From contig NC_081405.1 of NCBI RefSeq assembly GCF_030272615.1, positions 650,704,920 through 650,768,919 of the forward strand: a stretch of 64,000 bases of DNA. The letters are read 5' to 3'. The notes beneath the pieces were generated by a model. It did not search any database. It was given only the letters and a program-made list of their open reading frames with translations, and had not been told where the DNA came from. Each line of letters begins with the position of its first letter. Positions within the stretch are counted from its first letter, which is position 1. The DNA comes from Cryptomeria japonica (Eukaryota > Streptophyta > Pinopsida > Cupressales > Cupressaceae). Made by a program: the position numbers and the translations under genes. Shown here piece after piece: positions 33,601 to 44,707 of the stretch.

Positions 33601-35479
33601 TGATGTGAGCATTTTGACCAAATTAATTTGTAAATTAGCTATTTACTTGTCACATGTTGATGTGTCATAATGAAGTGGAAATATGAGTGGGGATGTGGAT
33701 TTGTAGGAAAATGCAAGTGGCTGAGGGTGAATAGGATTTTAGAGAAATTTAGGAAAAAGTGAATTATATAATTAAATTAGAGAATTCAACCATATAATAG
33801 AAGAATATTTAAATGACCTTTGCATCCAAATAATTAAATGAGATAGATTTATGTGTATATAGTAGTATAGTAATGCAACCCTTGTATCAAACCTTAGTCC
33901 TCAACCTAATCATCAAAACTATATTAGGCTTAGCATTGTACTAGATCATATCTAGACCAACAAGTTTAAAATCAATGACAACAAAGACATATATGTGTAA
34001 CAATATATTCACTACTTCATGGTGTATAGGTCCATGCAAGATATTCATATATTACTACATAGAGTGTTTTTCACATATTATCAATATTATATTCTCTCAC
34101 CTATAATTCCTTTCTTATCACACAACTTTAGTTTTCTACAATTTATACCTTTTACCTAAGGCCAACCATGGATTTATGATATAAGCTCACTAACTTCTTA
34201 TTTCTATGTGAAGGAAAAAATAAATGAACAACCAAAAAGCCTTTTCCAGGCTTATTTCATACAAGAAAACAAAATCATCAACTACAAGATCTCAAAATTG
34301 AAATTGTTACAAATCTTTCCTTCAATTCATATAAGAAAATGTGTAAGACAAATATTTTATAAATATTGTAGACAAGATTGCATGTATTTAAAAATTATAA
34401 AGACAATAAAAACTACACTTCCTTATATATGTTAACTTGCACATATTATTCTATCGACATAACTATTGCATCCCTCTTGGTGCAAGTGCTAGTGAATATA
34501 ATAGTTTGTATCAATAACATATCCAATCTCATCTTGAGAGTGCAGTGTAAAGTGAAGGTGGTGAAAGCAAATGTGAGTTCTCAAACCCTAACAATGACAC
34601 CATCTATTTCGGTAGAGGATGAAGGAGTTGTGCAAATGAAGATGAGGAAGATGGGGTTTTTAATGCCTTTCAAACCCTTATGTTGGGTTTTTCCTTTGAG
34701 TTTCAACTAGCACAGAGGTTGTTGATGACCATGAAGGTATTGTTGTGGTCAAAGAAAATGGCGATGAGGTCGATGTTTGGTGGGGGGAAGAAGAAGATTT
34801 TCCTTCTTCTCTATCTATCTCTAGATGCTTACCATTTGATGGGGATGATGCAATGATTTTTGTTGATGACCCAAATGTTGAGGAGGATATTAAACTTTTG
34901 TATATCCTCTTGGAAGCCTATTTGAAGGTGAATAAGATTGCTGGTATGGGAAAATATTAATTACAACCTTAGAAACACATAGTTGTTATCACCAAACATA
35001 TTACTTACATATGCAAAAATAAATTGATGCTGAGTTTAATTGCATTGGATCAATAATTCATAAAAATTGGGTAATTTGACCACCCTTCGATGAGCAATGT
35101 ACTTTGTTTTATAGATTTATATTGGTTAAATCTAATCAACAAAAAACAACATTGGGCTTTTAGATCCACAATGAACCTTGGTGGAGACTACCCTTTTATT
35201 ATAGTGGCTTGTCATTAATAGCTAGTAAGTTGATGTATAATCACTTATTTGCTAATCAAAATGGTTGTAGTGCACAATGAGGTAAATATATGACCAACAA
35301 AAGTATTATTGTTTTTTAACAATACAATTATTTCTACCCTTAACATATTGAAATTCTATTTAAAAAATATTATTTTCGATTGGAATGGTCATAATTAATT
35401 AAGAAGTTAAATAGATGGTCAACATTATTGAGTAATATTGTTCTTTATGATATACATTACTTTTACTCATAAATAAAAC
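33601..35479. other. unassigned AT-rich region
   Basis: Only short ORFs occur. One at 34745-34960 (71 codons, acidic, with VDVWWGEEEDFPSS and VDDPNVEEDIKLL) has gene-like composition, but no start context, neighbour or family supports it. Confidence 0.4.
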
Positions 35480-36560
35480 TAGATTTACATCAATTGAGCT
35501 AATGCATTGCACTAATTCCATTTTAGAAGTACACTGCTTGTTATATTGGTGCTATTGAATAGACTATTTGATTGTTAGATAGGTATAAATTGATTAATGC
35601 ATTGCATTAGTTATATCCATATGACCCTTTTGCAAGTCTCACAAAGAAAACAAATGCATTAATTGGTTTGAATATTACATACACCACTTAATAATTAATG
35701 TGTGAAATCAATCTCCCATACTATAGAGAAGTTCACCAAAATTCTTATATTTTTTATTAAAGAATACATTACATGACATAATTTGAATTGTTAAAAATAA
35801 TTTAAATAAGAAAAGTACCTCACAAAAAATGATTCCACAACATAATTTGGATCACTAAGATTATATGAAAATCTTATAAGAGAAAAATTCTTACAATTTT
35901 TATTAGGAAAATGATCTATCATATTAATCCAATCATTAAAGATGATATTATTCTAGTGTCCATAATAAATGAAAGTATGATTCTAATTGAAAGTGGATAA
36001 TGGATAAATTAAGAAAAATAGTCAAGATTTAAGAGGAACTACAAATGGCTTATAGCAATATTAGACAACCCGGTATTCTTTAAGGGAGGCACCTATTTGT
36101 GCTACAAACAAAGCATACATACCATATCCCTGTAAGATTTGAACTTGTGACCCCTCTTTCAAAAACACAAATTCTCCCCACTTTTTTAATTGAATCAATG
36201 AATAATAATTTTTTATTTTAATTTAAAGGATTTCTTTTTGAAACTCCTCCATCCAATTTTGAAATTCTCCACCTTTAAATTTCTAATGAAATTTCTATAA
36301 ATAGAAGTTATATGTGCACGGCTAGGTTGGCTTTGTAAGGTGGCAAGGACGGAGAAATAACGCAAAGCTAGGTAACCAAGGGTTGAATACATAAATTTTG
36401 GTATAGGCTCTGCTGGTGAAATCCCTTGAATATTAGCGCCATTGTTATCTTGTAATCTGATTTGTTACTGAGAAATAGTTTGTTCTTTCTTTGTATTTTT
36501 TTTTCTTGGTTTGAATATATAAATAAAATCCTCCATAATTTAGCTGCATTGCTCCTACAG

Positions 36561-36753
36561 GGATATGGGTTCTGTTCTTTGTCCTCTGCTGAATGAGATG
36601 GAGTTGCAGGAGCTTGAACACCTCGAAAATGTCAAAATAGAGCTCCTCAAACAAGATTTCGCTCGAAAATACCATGAGCAAGTTGCAGAGCTGGAACTTG
36701 TCTTCAGACCAAGGCTTTATCAATCACATTTGCATGTTATATCACAACATGAC
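36561..36753 (+). CDS. candidate internal exon, coiled-coil protein, copy 1
   Basis: The segment is preceded by CTCCTACAG and followed by GTTTGT, a plausible 3' and 5' splice pair, giving a 193-base exon. It encodes MGSVLCPLLNEMELQELEHL and continues KIELLKQDFARKYHEQVAEL, a charged heptad-like helix. No stops occur. Its neighbour downstream on the same strand is the zinc-finger exon at 41517. Some plant U1-type zinc-finger proteins have a charged helical N-terminus of this kind, so one gene is possible. The function is not known. Confidence 0.5.
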
Positions 36754-36866
36754 GTTTGTATGATCTATCTTCATCTGCTATGGTAGTTCTCCACTCGGTG
36801 AAATCCTCTAAATATGAACATTTATACTAAAAAAACTCCATAATTTAGCTACATTGTTCCTACAAG

Positions 36867-37061
36867 GTTATGGGTTCTGTTCTGTTTCCTCCGCTGAATG
36901 AGATGGAGATGGAGGAGCTTGCACACCTCGAAAATGTCAAAATAGAGCTCCTCAGACAGGATTTCACTTGGAAATACCATGAACAACTCGCGGAGTTGGA
37001 ACTTGCCTTCAGATAAAGGCTTTATCAATCGCATTTGCATGCTATATCGCAATACGAGGTT
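36867..37061 (+). pseudogene. coiled-coil exon, copy 2 (broken)
   Basis: A tandem duplicate of the preceding exon: NEMEMEELAHLENVKIELLR then LAFR. It is interrupted by TAA at 37014-37016, where copies 1 and 3 have Pro or Gln. The acceptor CAG has become CAA, leaving only a shifted AG. Both changes are transitions. Confidence 0.65.
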
Positions 37062-37376
37062 CGTATGATCTTATCTTTATCTGCTATGGTACTTCTCCAC
37101 TCTCTTGATGATTGACTAGGAATTACAAATTGGTCACTACCAAAATAATTTAGCCTCTCTGAGAGTGACCAAATCCCAAGATAAAAAATTATGGAAATGT
37201 CAATGCATGGTCCTTTAGGTACTGGTAAGGGTTTATAGAAACTAGTATGCCTCTATCTGGCTTGAAACTTGGCAAACTCTACATGTAGAAACAAATCTAT
37301 TTATATCCTTCCTTAATTGAGGCCAAATGTTTTTTACTTATCAAGCTGTAAGTTTTGTCCCTTCCAAAGTGACACC

Positions 37377-37598
37377 TCACCCATTTGAATACACCTTCCT
37401 CCTAGACCCTATGGAAATATAAAGTTGGAGTTCCTTAAATAGAAATCCATCAGCCAAAACATATTTATCATAGAACTCTTTGCTTGCAACTGCAAGATTG
37501 GTAAGAGCATCAGTAAGTTTGCTGAAACAGGGATCAGCTGCATCTACTTCATCTCTTCGAATCCATGCTGCAGGGATCATTAAGTTTCGTTTTTCCAT
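37377..37598 (-). pseudogene. G2 linker between RNase H and integrase
   Basis: It reads DPCFSKLTDALTNLAVASKE then FYDKYVLADGFLFKELQLYI, matching the corresponding connector in G3 around 63590-63720 and the DGILFRRVQLCI stretch of G1. The region 37140-37376 continues in other frames to the integrase zinc finger. Confidence 0.7.
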
Positions 37599-37599
37599 T

Positions 37600-38700
37600 T
37601 ACATGCTGCACCACAAATGTGTAACTTCGTAAAAGGAGACCTATTTGGCATGCTTATTGGATTACTTGGCTTGATAATTGATATATTTCAGTGTTTGATT
37701 GCCTGTCAACAAAATGGATTCCCTATGCATTATGTAGTGCCTCCATTGTTTCAATATTTGAACGATAACATACAATTCTTTATCATAAGTGCCAAACCTT
37801 TTCTAGAATCATTTATCTTTTCACTATAATTGACAATTGGTTTGCCTTCTTCCACATGCCACCAATTACACTGCAGAAGCATCACATTCAATCGAAAAGA
37901 TTTTGTCAAACTCCGGTAAGGAAAGTATCAGAGCTTCCATCACCTTTTCAGTTGTTCAAATTTTTTCTCATCTACTTGAGTCCAGAAAAGGACTTCCCCT
38001 TGTGCAATTGGTCAATTTATTTATCACTTATCCTATTGAAATTTCTAATAAATCTTTTTTAAAAGTTTACAAATTCATTGGAACCCTGTAGGCCATTCAG
38101 GTATAGCTTTTGTCTTCTTTGGATCCATGCTGGCTCCATTGTTGAAATCACATTTCCAAAGAAAGCTAACTTGTCTCTACAAAATTCACTTTTCATGAGA
38201 TCTACAAACAATCTTTCCGTTCAAAGTGGATCAAACACAGGCTTGGAAGTGTCTCAACTGTGCTTCCATGTTTCTACTAAAAATCAAAATGTTATGAAAT
38301 AAATTATAAGAGTCCTTCGTATCCTTCCCAAATCTGGTTTTGATGATAGCCACTTATAAAATCAATCTTGGAGAAGTTCTTAACTTCTTATCATTGGCTA
38401 AGTAGTTTAATATGTCATCCATTTTAGGTAATGACAAATGTATACCAGATTTTTACTGTGATCTTGTTTATGGCTCTAGAGTCCATGCACAATCTCCATT
38501 TACTCCTTTTTTACGTGAGAGGAGAGCTGGTGTACATAAGAACTCATACTTTGCCTTAGAAACTCTTTCTCTAGCAATTCTCAGATTTGCCTTTTTATTT
38601 CCTCATTTTCTTTCAGAGTTAACTAAATTGCAGGCTGATTAGGAAGTTTTGATCCCGGTCAGAATGCTTAGCTAATAATTTTTGCACCTCTTGTGGGAGT
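37600..38700 (-). pseudogene. G2 RNase H and reverse transcriptase, decayed
   Basis: There is no long ORF, but the minus strand still shows RNase H text near 37640-37800 (YDKELYVIVQTLKQWRHYIM) and RT text near 38440-38500 ([11 protein letters not shown]). The large ORFs on the opposite strand here are shadows. Confidence 0.65.
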
Positions 38701-38929
38701 TTGATCCCCTTGCTTCTCGGAGGCATAGTAGATAACAAGCTTCTCCTTTGGTTTGTTTGCATAATTCTTTATAAATCATTGACACAAGAGATGGAGCTGA
38801 CATTTCAGATGCCCCTTCTTTCCATGGTCTAAGGAGATGTCCTTTATCCACATGTTGCAATACATAAGTATTCTCCTTGCCATAAAGGATTACTTTCCAA
38901 TACATATTATCAGCGACAAATTGAAGCAT

Positions 38930-39170
38930 CTATAGCTACCATGTCAAATAGCACTTTGCCTTTATTCAGATTAATTTTGAAAGCAACAAGACAAGGTTGA
39001 TCCACAAGTACACTATGATCCTTCTTTAATCAAATTTTTTTACAAGGGTTTGATTTTGGAAAATAAGCAAGATGTAAATTGTTTACCATTTTTGTACCTA
39101 CCAAATTGTCAATACGTCCAACATCTACAATCACCTTGCACACTTTGTCTTTACACTTGCATTTTCTTCA
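38930..39170 (-). pseudogene. G2 protease, decayed
   Basis: Reading minus gives KVCKVIVDVGRIDNLVGTKM, the retropepsin region with DSG replaced by DVG. LVDQPCLVAFKINLNKGKV follows, parallel to G1 22372-22200. Confidence 0.6.
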
Positions 39171-39252
39171 GAAGAAGTTCTTTCTCTTCCAATCAGCTTC
39201 TGAGGTCTCTTGTTTCTTGCTATTGAGGCTCTTTATAGCATCAAGTTCTCTT

Positions 39253-40260
39253 CTATCTCTGTTCAAGTTCTTGTGTTGGAGGTTCTTGTGCCCTTTTGGG
39301 GTTTCGAGGGCAACCTTTGGTTTTATGGGCTTCATTACATACAAAACCTCCAAATGGTTTGTGGTTATGAAAGGTTCGTCCTCTTCCGTTGCCTCTAAAG
39401 CCTCCTCTTCCTTTGGAGTTGGATTTCACATCCTTAACTTCTTTAGGCTCTTCATCCTTAGCCACGTTTTGAGGAACTGTCTTTTCCCCTCGAGTATGGT
39501 CACCTTTCTTGGTCAACAATTTACCTTTACCTCGATTGGGTTTCTTCTCATCTCAGAGCATATTGGTATGCTTCATCAACAATACATGGTGTGCTCATTT
39601 TGTAGTTGAGATTGTAACCCATTGAGGGATCTGGCAACAACCGGCTGATCATCTTCTTGCAAATCCACTTGCATTTGCAATCTCAAAAAACTGCTTTGAA
39701 TATTCTAACATAGACAAATCCCTTTATCTCTAGTTTTGAAGTTGTTTGAACAATTTCTGTTGATATTCTGCAGGTAAGAATTTTGATCTCAATTTTCTCA
39801 ACATCTTGGGCCATGGTTTGATTTTGAATCATGTCTTCTCCTGTTATTTTGGAGGTTATTCACCATAAGTCAGCGTGAGACTTTATTGTTGTTAATTGCA
39901 AACCTTACTCTCCTTGGGTCCTCTACATCTATGTTTTCCATGTCAAATTACTTCTCTAATTCTTGTAGCCAATCAATGAACAGATTAGGATTCACATACT
40001 TTTGAAATTTGAAGCCTTAGCCTTGACTTTAATGTTGTGTTTTGAAATATCTTCTATTGACCTCTCCATCTATCTACTGCTCCGTTAGCTCCAACTAGGG
40101 TTCCCTCATTCTCTTGTTCAACTTAAGATTAATTTTGCTAAAATCAGGCTTCAATTGCTTATAATCTTCTAAGCACTTCATCTACATTAGTCTGTGTCTG
40201 TCCAGCCATCGTCCTACCTCTTCATCGCCAATTCAAATGGACTCCTCTCTGGGCCATTTT
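39253..40260 (-). pseudogene. G2 Gag
   Basis: An open piece at 39519-39253 carries the Gly/Arg-rich tail (GRGGFRGNGRGRTF) and a zinc knuckle GGFVCNEAHKTKGCP lacking its first Cys. Upstream, to 40260, the Gag core is decayed. It ends close to the primer-site remnant at about 40268-40281. Confidence 0.65.
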
Positions 40261-40283
40261 ATAGGTTGCTTTGATACTTAAAC

Positions 40284-40639
40284 TAATGTAGCTGTTTCTG
40301 GTTTTTCAGTGAGAACTTTTTGGCTGGAACTATAGAAAATGAGCAAAAAGAACTATAAAAGTAGAAATATAAAATGATTTTCTGCAACAATAATAAAACT
40401 TTTATTTATGGACCTGAATTATGGCGTACATTCTCTTACATTATTTTTCACAGGCCAGCCTTCCCTCCTCCAGCAACCCACCAAAGCTAATAAACAAGAA
40501 CCCCTGTTCCAGTATGGACAATTCTCTTAAATACCCATGACAGTTGCGTTTCCCAAAAATGTCAGATGCAATCAAAGTCCTATTTTTAAATTGATGGGAA
40601 AGTGGGAAATATCAGCATTAATTTGCTTGTTATACATCA
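40284..40639 (-). repeat. LTR-A (356 bp), 5' LTR of G2
   Basis: It is similar to LTR-B (40815-41180) and to the G3 LTR (51205-51453), sharing AACAATAATAAAACTTTTA and the CCTCCAGCAACCCACCAA block. To its left the minus strand reads GTATCAAAGC, a degraded tRNA-iMet primer site. Confidence 0.78.
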
Positions 40640-40814
40640 TCTTGTGCACTGCAACTAAGCCCATCACATCTAGGCTAACTCATTTTCCCTTGGGAAGATC
40701 AATTAGATCAATTACTGCCTTTGGAATTTTTCCAAAAACAGTCTGGAAGGGAGACTTACCAATAGACCTATTTATGCTGTAGATGAAAGCAGACTCAGCT
40801 CTCATACCAAAAAC
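40640..40814 (-). pseudogene. internal remnant between two LTRs: integrase piece plus primer site
   Basis: Reading minus from the right it starts TTGGTATGAGAGC, a primer site with one mismatch. It then jumps to integrase C-terminal text (PKAVIDLIDLPKGK) like that at 62826-62920 in G3, and abuts LTR-A. It is an internally deleted element sharing LTR-A with G2. Confidence 0.65.
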
Positions 40815-41180
40815 TAATGCAGATTTTTCTGCTCTAATATGATATTTTTAGCTGCAACTATAGATTGTTAGCAATAAAACTAAAAATAGCAGAAAAATAA
40901 AACAATTTTCCACAACAATAATAAAACTTTTAGTTCTAGGCCAATTTATGACCTACATTCTCTTAGGATATCTTCCTCAGATCAACCTTTCCTTCTTCAG
41001 CAATCCACTCTTAATAAATTAAAATGCGTATTCTAAAAAAGGGTAAATTCCCATAATTAATTACCTATGACAGTTAGATTTCCCTATTTACCGAGAATGA
41101 CAAATGCAATAAAAATACTATTTTTCAATTGACAAGAACGTGGAAAATATTCAGTACTAATTTATCCATTCTAGATCTTA
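40815..41180 (-). repeat. LTR-B, second gypsy LTR
   Basis: It aligns with LTR-A along its length (TAATGCAGATTTTTCTG start, AACAATAATAAAACTTTTAG, ATGACAGTTAGATTTCCC). The right end near 41180 is approximate. Confidence 0.72.
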
Positions 41181-41516
41181 TGCTGATCCACATTAAACAT
41201 GAGTAAAATTAGCATTTTCAGGTCCTGACGTATTTCAATAATAATCCTGTCTATAAAGATAAAAAATGCCTTTGATTGTTAATTTGTTTCACTGTATTTT
41301 TGAAGTAATTAATCTCTGCTTTAAAGATGTTTGTAATGTTGATGCCATTTTAATGTCAAATTTGTATTGTAACTATCAGTTCATTTTTAAATGTCAGATT
41401 CATATTGAAAACTGATCCCAGAATTACACTTAAAAACTTGCCATCAGCATATGAAGCAATTTGGACAATTTTTTTTGGTCATGTTGCTCATTAAGTGGCC
41501 TATCTATACATTACAG

Positions 41517-42672
41517 GTCGAACCTACTAAGAACATGGGACAGAAGAGATCGAGACCTATTGATTTGGGATCGCCTGAACAACAAAAGAGAGACATAGCT
41601 GACAATCTTGATAAGAGGAAAAAGCAGAAGACAGAAAGGGGGATGTTAAGTAAGAAGTTGCAGAAGGATAGTTCAAAATCTGTTGATTCAAAATTGCCTG
41701 AGGGACCGGGATGGTGTTCAGTTTGTGAGGTTGACTGCAACACGGAAAAGGTTCTCAAGAGACACATACTGGTGAAGAAGCATCAATCAAATATAAAAAT
41801 GTTCAAACAAGGCTCAGGAACAAGGTCTATTGGTTCAAAATTGCCTGAAAGACCAGGATGGTGTTCACTTTGTGAGGTTGACTGCAACACAGAGAAAGAT
41901 CTTGAGCAACACATTTTGGCAAAGAATCACCAATCGATGTCAGAAAAGTTGGGATAAGGCTTAGCAGGTGAGAGAAAAAAATTCAAAGTAGCAGAAATCT
42001 CTAACAGAGCATAAACAAAAAGAGAGAGATATAATTGACAATCTTCATGAACAAGAAAAACAGATCACGAAAGAGGATATCCCTAGCAAGGATATGTTGG
42101 AATAAGACTCAGGAGATGGAAAAGAAGTGAATTCAAAACAGCGAAAATCACAAGCAGAACATCAGCAACAAGAGAGAGGTATGATTAACAATCTTGACAA
42201 AGGAGAAAAACAGATGATTGAAGGGGGTATATGTACTATGAAGATGCAACAAGATGGTGCAACATCTCTTGATTCGGGATTGCCTGAACGATCAGGATGG
42301 TGCTCACTGTGTGAGGTCAATTGCAACACCGAGAAAGGTCTTAAGCAACACAAGTTGGCAAAGAAGCATTGATAGATGTTTAAAAAGTTGGGACAAGGCT
42401 TAGCATGTGGGAGAGAAGAAAACTCAAAGCAGCAGAAGCAACAAGAGAGATATAATTGACAATCTTCATAAACAAGAAAATCAGATCACGAAAGAGGATA
42501 TCCCTAGTAAGGACCTGCAGGATGATTGTTCAAGATCTTTTGATTCAGGATTTTCTCAACAGCCAGGATGGTGTACTCTCTGTAAGGTTCAGTGCACTAG
42601 TGAAAAAAATCTTAAGCAACACATTTTGGGGAAGAAACATCAGTCAAAGGTAGTGAGTGAGTCACATCCTTG
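41517..42672 (+). CDS. U1-type C2H2 zinc-finger exon, four fingers, tandemly duplicated
   Basis: The exon probably starts after TACATTACAG at 41516. It encodes repeats with an Asp/Lys-rich linker (QQKRDIADNLDKRKK) and a finger of the form WCSVCEVDCNTEK then H-x5-H, spacing C-x2-C-x12-H-x5-H. Fingers lie at about 41711-41785, 41858-41930, 42297-42371 and 42568-42645. U1/matrin-type fingers bind RNA or DNA in nuclear proteins. The frame is interrupted: TAA at 41955-41957, a module near 42030-42110 that lost its finger, TGA at 42370-42372 and a stop at 42671-42673. It is therefore a degenerating gene or needs unannotated introns. Confidence 0.65.
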
Positions 42673-43062
42673 ATGTCTATGGATATAGTAGTAGCTCTTC
42701 CTGCTCCGAATGTAGCGAGTGAACCACATCCTGGACTGGGAATCCTCCCTACTCCTAAAGTTCCTAGCATATATGCTGCGGTTCCACCTCCGCCAATCTA
42801 TAAAGGACAAAGAGGCAAATGCTCGACACCATCTAGAACTTCTATCTCTCAACCTTTAGAGGTTCCTTCAATTCCTCCTTTTCCTAGAGCAGAGGGGAAA
42901 AACAAATCAATGTTGAGTAATACCCAACCTCATTCTACAAAAGCTTCGAAGCGTAACCAACAAAATCGTAGTGCGAGAGAACGCCGACAAAGATGTCGTG
43001 TGCCAAGGCTCGTGAGCTTGCTGCAAGAAGTGAATCTTCTCCTAGGCAGTTGAATGTTGATT
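42673..43062 (+). CDS. Pro-rich and basic C-terminal region of the zinc-finger gene
   Basis: Open in the next frame after the fourth finger: VVALPAPNVASEPHPGLGIL, VPSIYAAVPPPPIYKGQRGK and a basic stretch with SARERRQRCRVP. Composition fits a low-complexity tail of a nuclear protein. A frame change at about 42668 is needed to join it to the fingers. Codon composition differs from surrounding transposons. Confidence 0.5.
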
Positions 43063-43679
43063 TGGTCCTGCCTTCTCAGCCTTCCTTATCATCACCCATC
43101 CCTTTAGAGGAGCCTTGGCATCATTTTTGGGTTACTTCATGCTATTCAAATTTAGTTTATTTTGCAATCCATAGTTCAAACTAAGAGATTGAATATAATG
43201 TACATTATTTTTTGAGGAGTTTTGTGAGGTCTAGAGCATACTTTATGCCATTATTACGAGAATAGAGTATATTAGTTGTTTTAGGAGGATGTTGGTGCCA
43301 TAAGAAAGTCAATTATAAGAAAGAACTATTATTAGGACTTCAGAATAATAATTTTTAGATTATTAACTCCTATATTTATAAGAAATATGTTTGAAAAGGT
43401 TGTTTTCACATAAAGCAATGTCATTTTTATATTTAATAAAAGCATGTGCATGCATTTTCTTGCATATAAAGCAATTTATTTTAAGAAAGTGAGTTATTCT
43501 AAAAATAGGACTTGCTTGCATCTAGATTAAAGAATGCCAACTATACATACTTGTCCATGATCACACATAGTGAGTTGAGAGAATAATCCATTATTGCGGC
43601 AAGTTTAGGGGAGAAGTTAAAGAGGGTTCTCATTGAGGTTTACCACTTTGGGCATGGGCAATTTATGTTAGTATTTTAA
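43063..43679. other. AT-rich sequence without recognised features
   Basis: Probably 3' flank of the zinc-finger gene. TTTATATTTAATAAAAGC near 43426 and other AATAAA strings could serve as polyadenylation signals. No ORF is supported. Confidence 0.4.
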
Positions 43680-43871
43680 ATTTTGATAACCCAGTGGTAT
43701 CCCCAACCTTTATGGTTTGCAACTTTGTCCAATGACCTCTGCAAGCCAAGGCTCAAACGCGACGTGCAACAAGTTAAACTCGGCCGAAGTGAATCGAACC
43801 TTGGACCTACATGGGACAACCCCAAAGCCTTAGCACAACCATGCCAACTGTTTGAGCTAGCGGGCGAACCC
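43680..43871 (-). mobile_element. tRNA-derived SINE
   Basis: On the minus strand the unit starts GGGTTCGCCCGC, then has a pol III A box TAGCTCAAACAGTTGG (43859-43844) and a B box GGTTCGATTC (43800-43791) about 43 bases apart. The 3' part ends GGGTTATCAAAATTTAAAA. The length of about 190 bases is typical. A minus-strand ORF here (GPRFDSLRPS) is a by-product. No clear target duplication was found. Confidence 0.7.
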
Positions 43872-43883
43872 AAAATAAATTAA

Positions 43884-44020
43884 TTGTTATATTGGTGCTA
43901 TTGAATAGATTATTTGATTGTTAGATATGTATAAATTGATTAATGCACTACATTAGTTGTTTCCCCAGGTTGTTTTGCAAGTTTGATATAGAAGATAGAT
44001 GCATTAATTGGTTTTAATTT
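43884..44020 (+). repeat. duplicated host segment copy B, part 1
   Basis: TTGTTATATTGGTGCTATTG and what follows match 35538 onward and a second tandem copy at about 49290. It is interrupted at 44020 by copia-3; the last five bases AATTT are the target duplication. Confidence 0.78.
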
Positions 44021-44695
44021 TGTTGTTTGTAACTAGGTGAAGATGGGTTTGGATTGCCTTAAGGCTTCATCCGAACCCACTTAGGACTGGGCCCTATCCT
44101 AAAGGGTAACGTGCCCCAAGGTTAAGCCCAACCCTATCCTAAAACCCCACGCCACAATAACAAACATTGGCGCCAAAATGAAAGAGGCCGACTTGCAAAA
44201 TAAAAGTTAAAGATGCATATAAATAAAAGACACTTTGCAAATCAATTTCACTCATCTTCATTTTCAGCGAATTAGCTCTGCCTGAAAAGTGCGAACTTAC
44301 TCTTGGAGAGTGCGAAGTTGACCAGACTTATGCAAATTAGTTCTAGAGGACAAAGACAATTTTGGTGCAGAGATTAGAAGTGCAGATCTGTCATTCAAGA
44401 AGGAATCAGATTTGTAAAGCAAGCTAAGTATTGTATTTGTGCAATAAGAGTGAATACATAATCTGACCTGTGGGTCTTTAATGCTAAGTTTTTCCTCCTT
44501 GGAGGTTTTCTCAGGGTATTTGTGTTTGTCTCTTGGTTCCTTGTTCCATTCTTGAATTCACTTGATTATAGTTTACTAAATTACAAATCTGATTAATAAA
44601 CTAGGGCATAATCAAATGTTACAAATCTAATTAATAAACTAGGGCATAATCAAATGTTACAAATCTGATTATTGATCTAGGGCACGAATTTAACA
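44021..44695 (+). repeat. copia-3 5' LTR (675 bp)
   Basis: TGTTGTTTGTAAC ... GAATTTAACA. It contains GCATATAAATAAAAGAC near 44214, a likely TATA box, and three 38-bp direct repeats (ACAAATCTGATTAATAAACT type) near its 3' end. Confidence 0.96.
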
Positions 44696-44707
44696 TGGTA
44701 TCAGAGC
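44696..44707 (+). other. primer binding site of copia-3
   Basis: TGGTATCAGAGC directly follows the LTR; exact match to the tRNA-iMet primer sequence. Confidence 0.95.

Larger units (their letters stand above)
35480..37134 (+). repeat. duplicated host segment, copy A
   Basis: It matches 43884-44020 plus 49083-50510 (copy B) over AT-rich flanks, the GTGGCAAGGAC-containing block near 36340 and the coiled-coil exon. Copy A has the exon twice. It ends where gypsy G2 begins, about 37135. A block at about 36061-36180 is absent from copy B. Confidence 0.75.
37140..40639 (-). mobile_element. G2, decayed Ty3/gypsy element, 3' end missing
   Basis: Minus-strand gypsy of the same family as G3 (51205-51928, 62821-64000). 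From right to left: LTR-A, primer-site remnant, gag, protease, RT, RNase H and the RNase H to integrase linker. It breaks off about 37140 just inside the integrase (the LYKPLPVPKGP-like stretch near 37210). It has many frameshifts. It lies between the coiled-coil exon and the zinc-finger exon. Confidence 0.82.

Noticed and set aside
34208-34960. Small plus-strand ORFs as a host gene
   Set aside because: No recognised domain, no convincing splice sites and unremarkable start contexts; left as unassigned.
37837-39609. Plus-strand ORFs of up to 176 codons over G2
   Set aside because: They are opposite the recognisable minus-strand Gag, protease and RT fragments.
43676-43883. 65-codon ORF on each strand
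   Set aside because: It coincides with the SINE body and boxes; no coding evidence.
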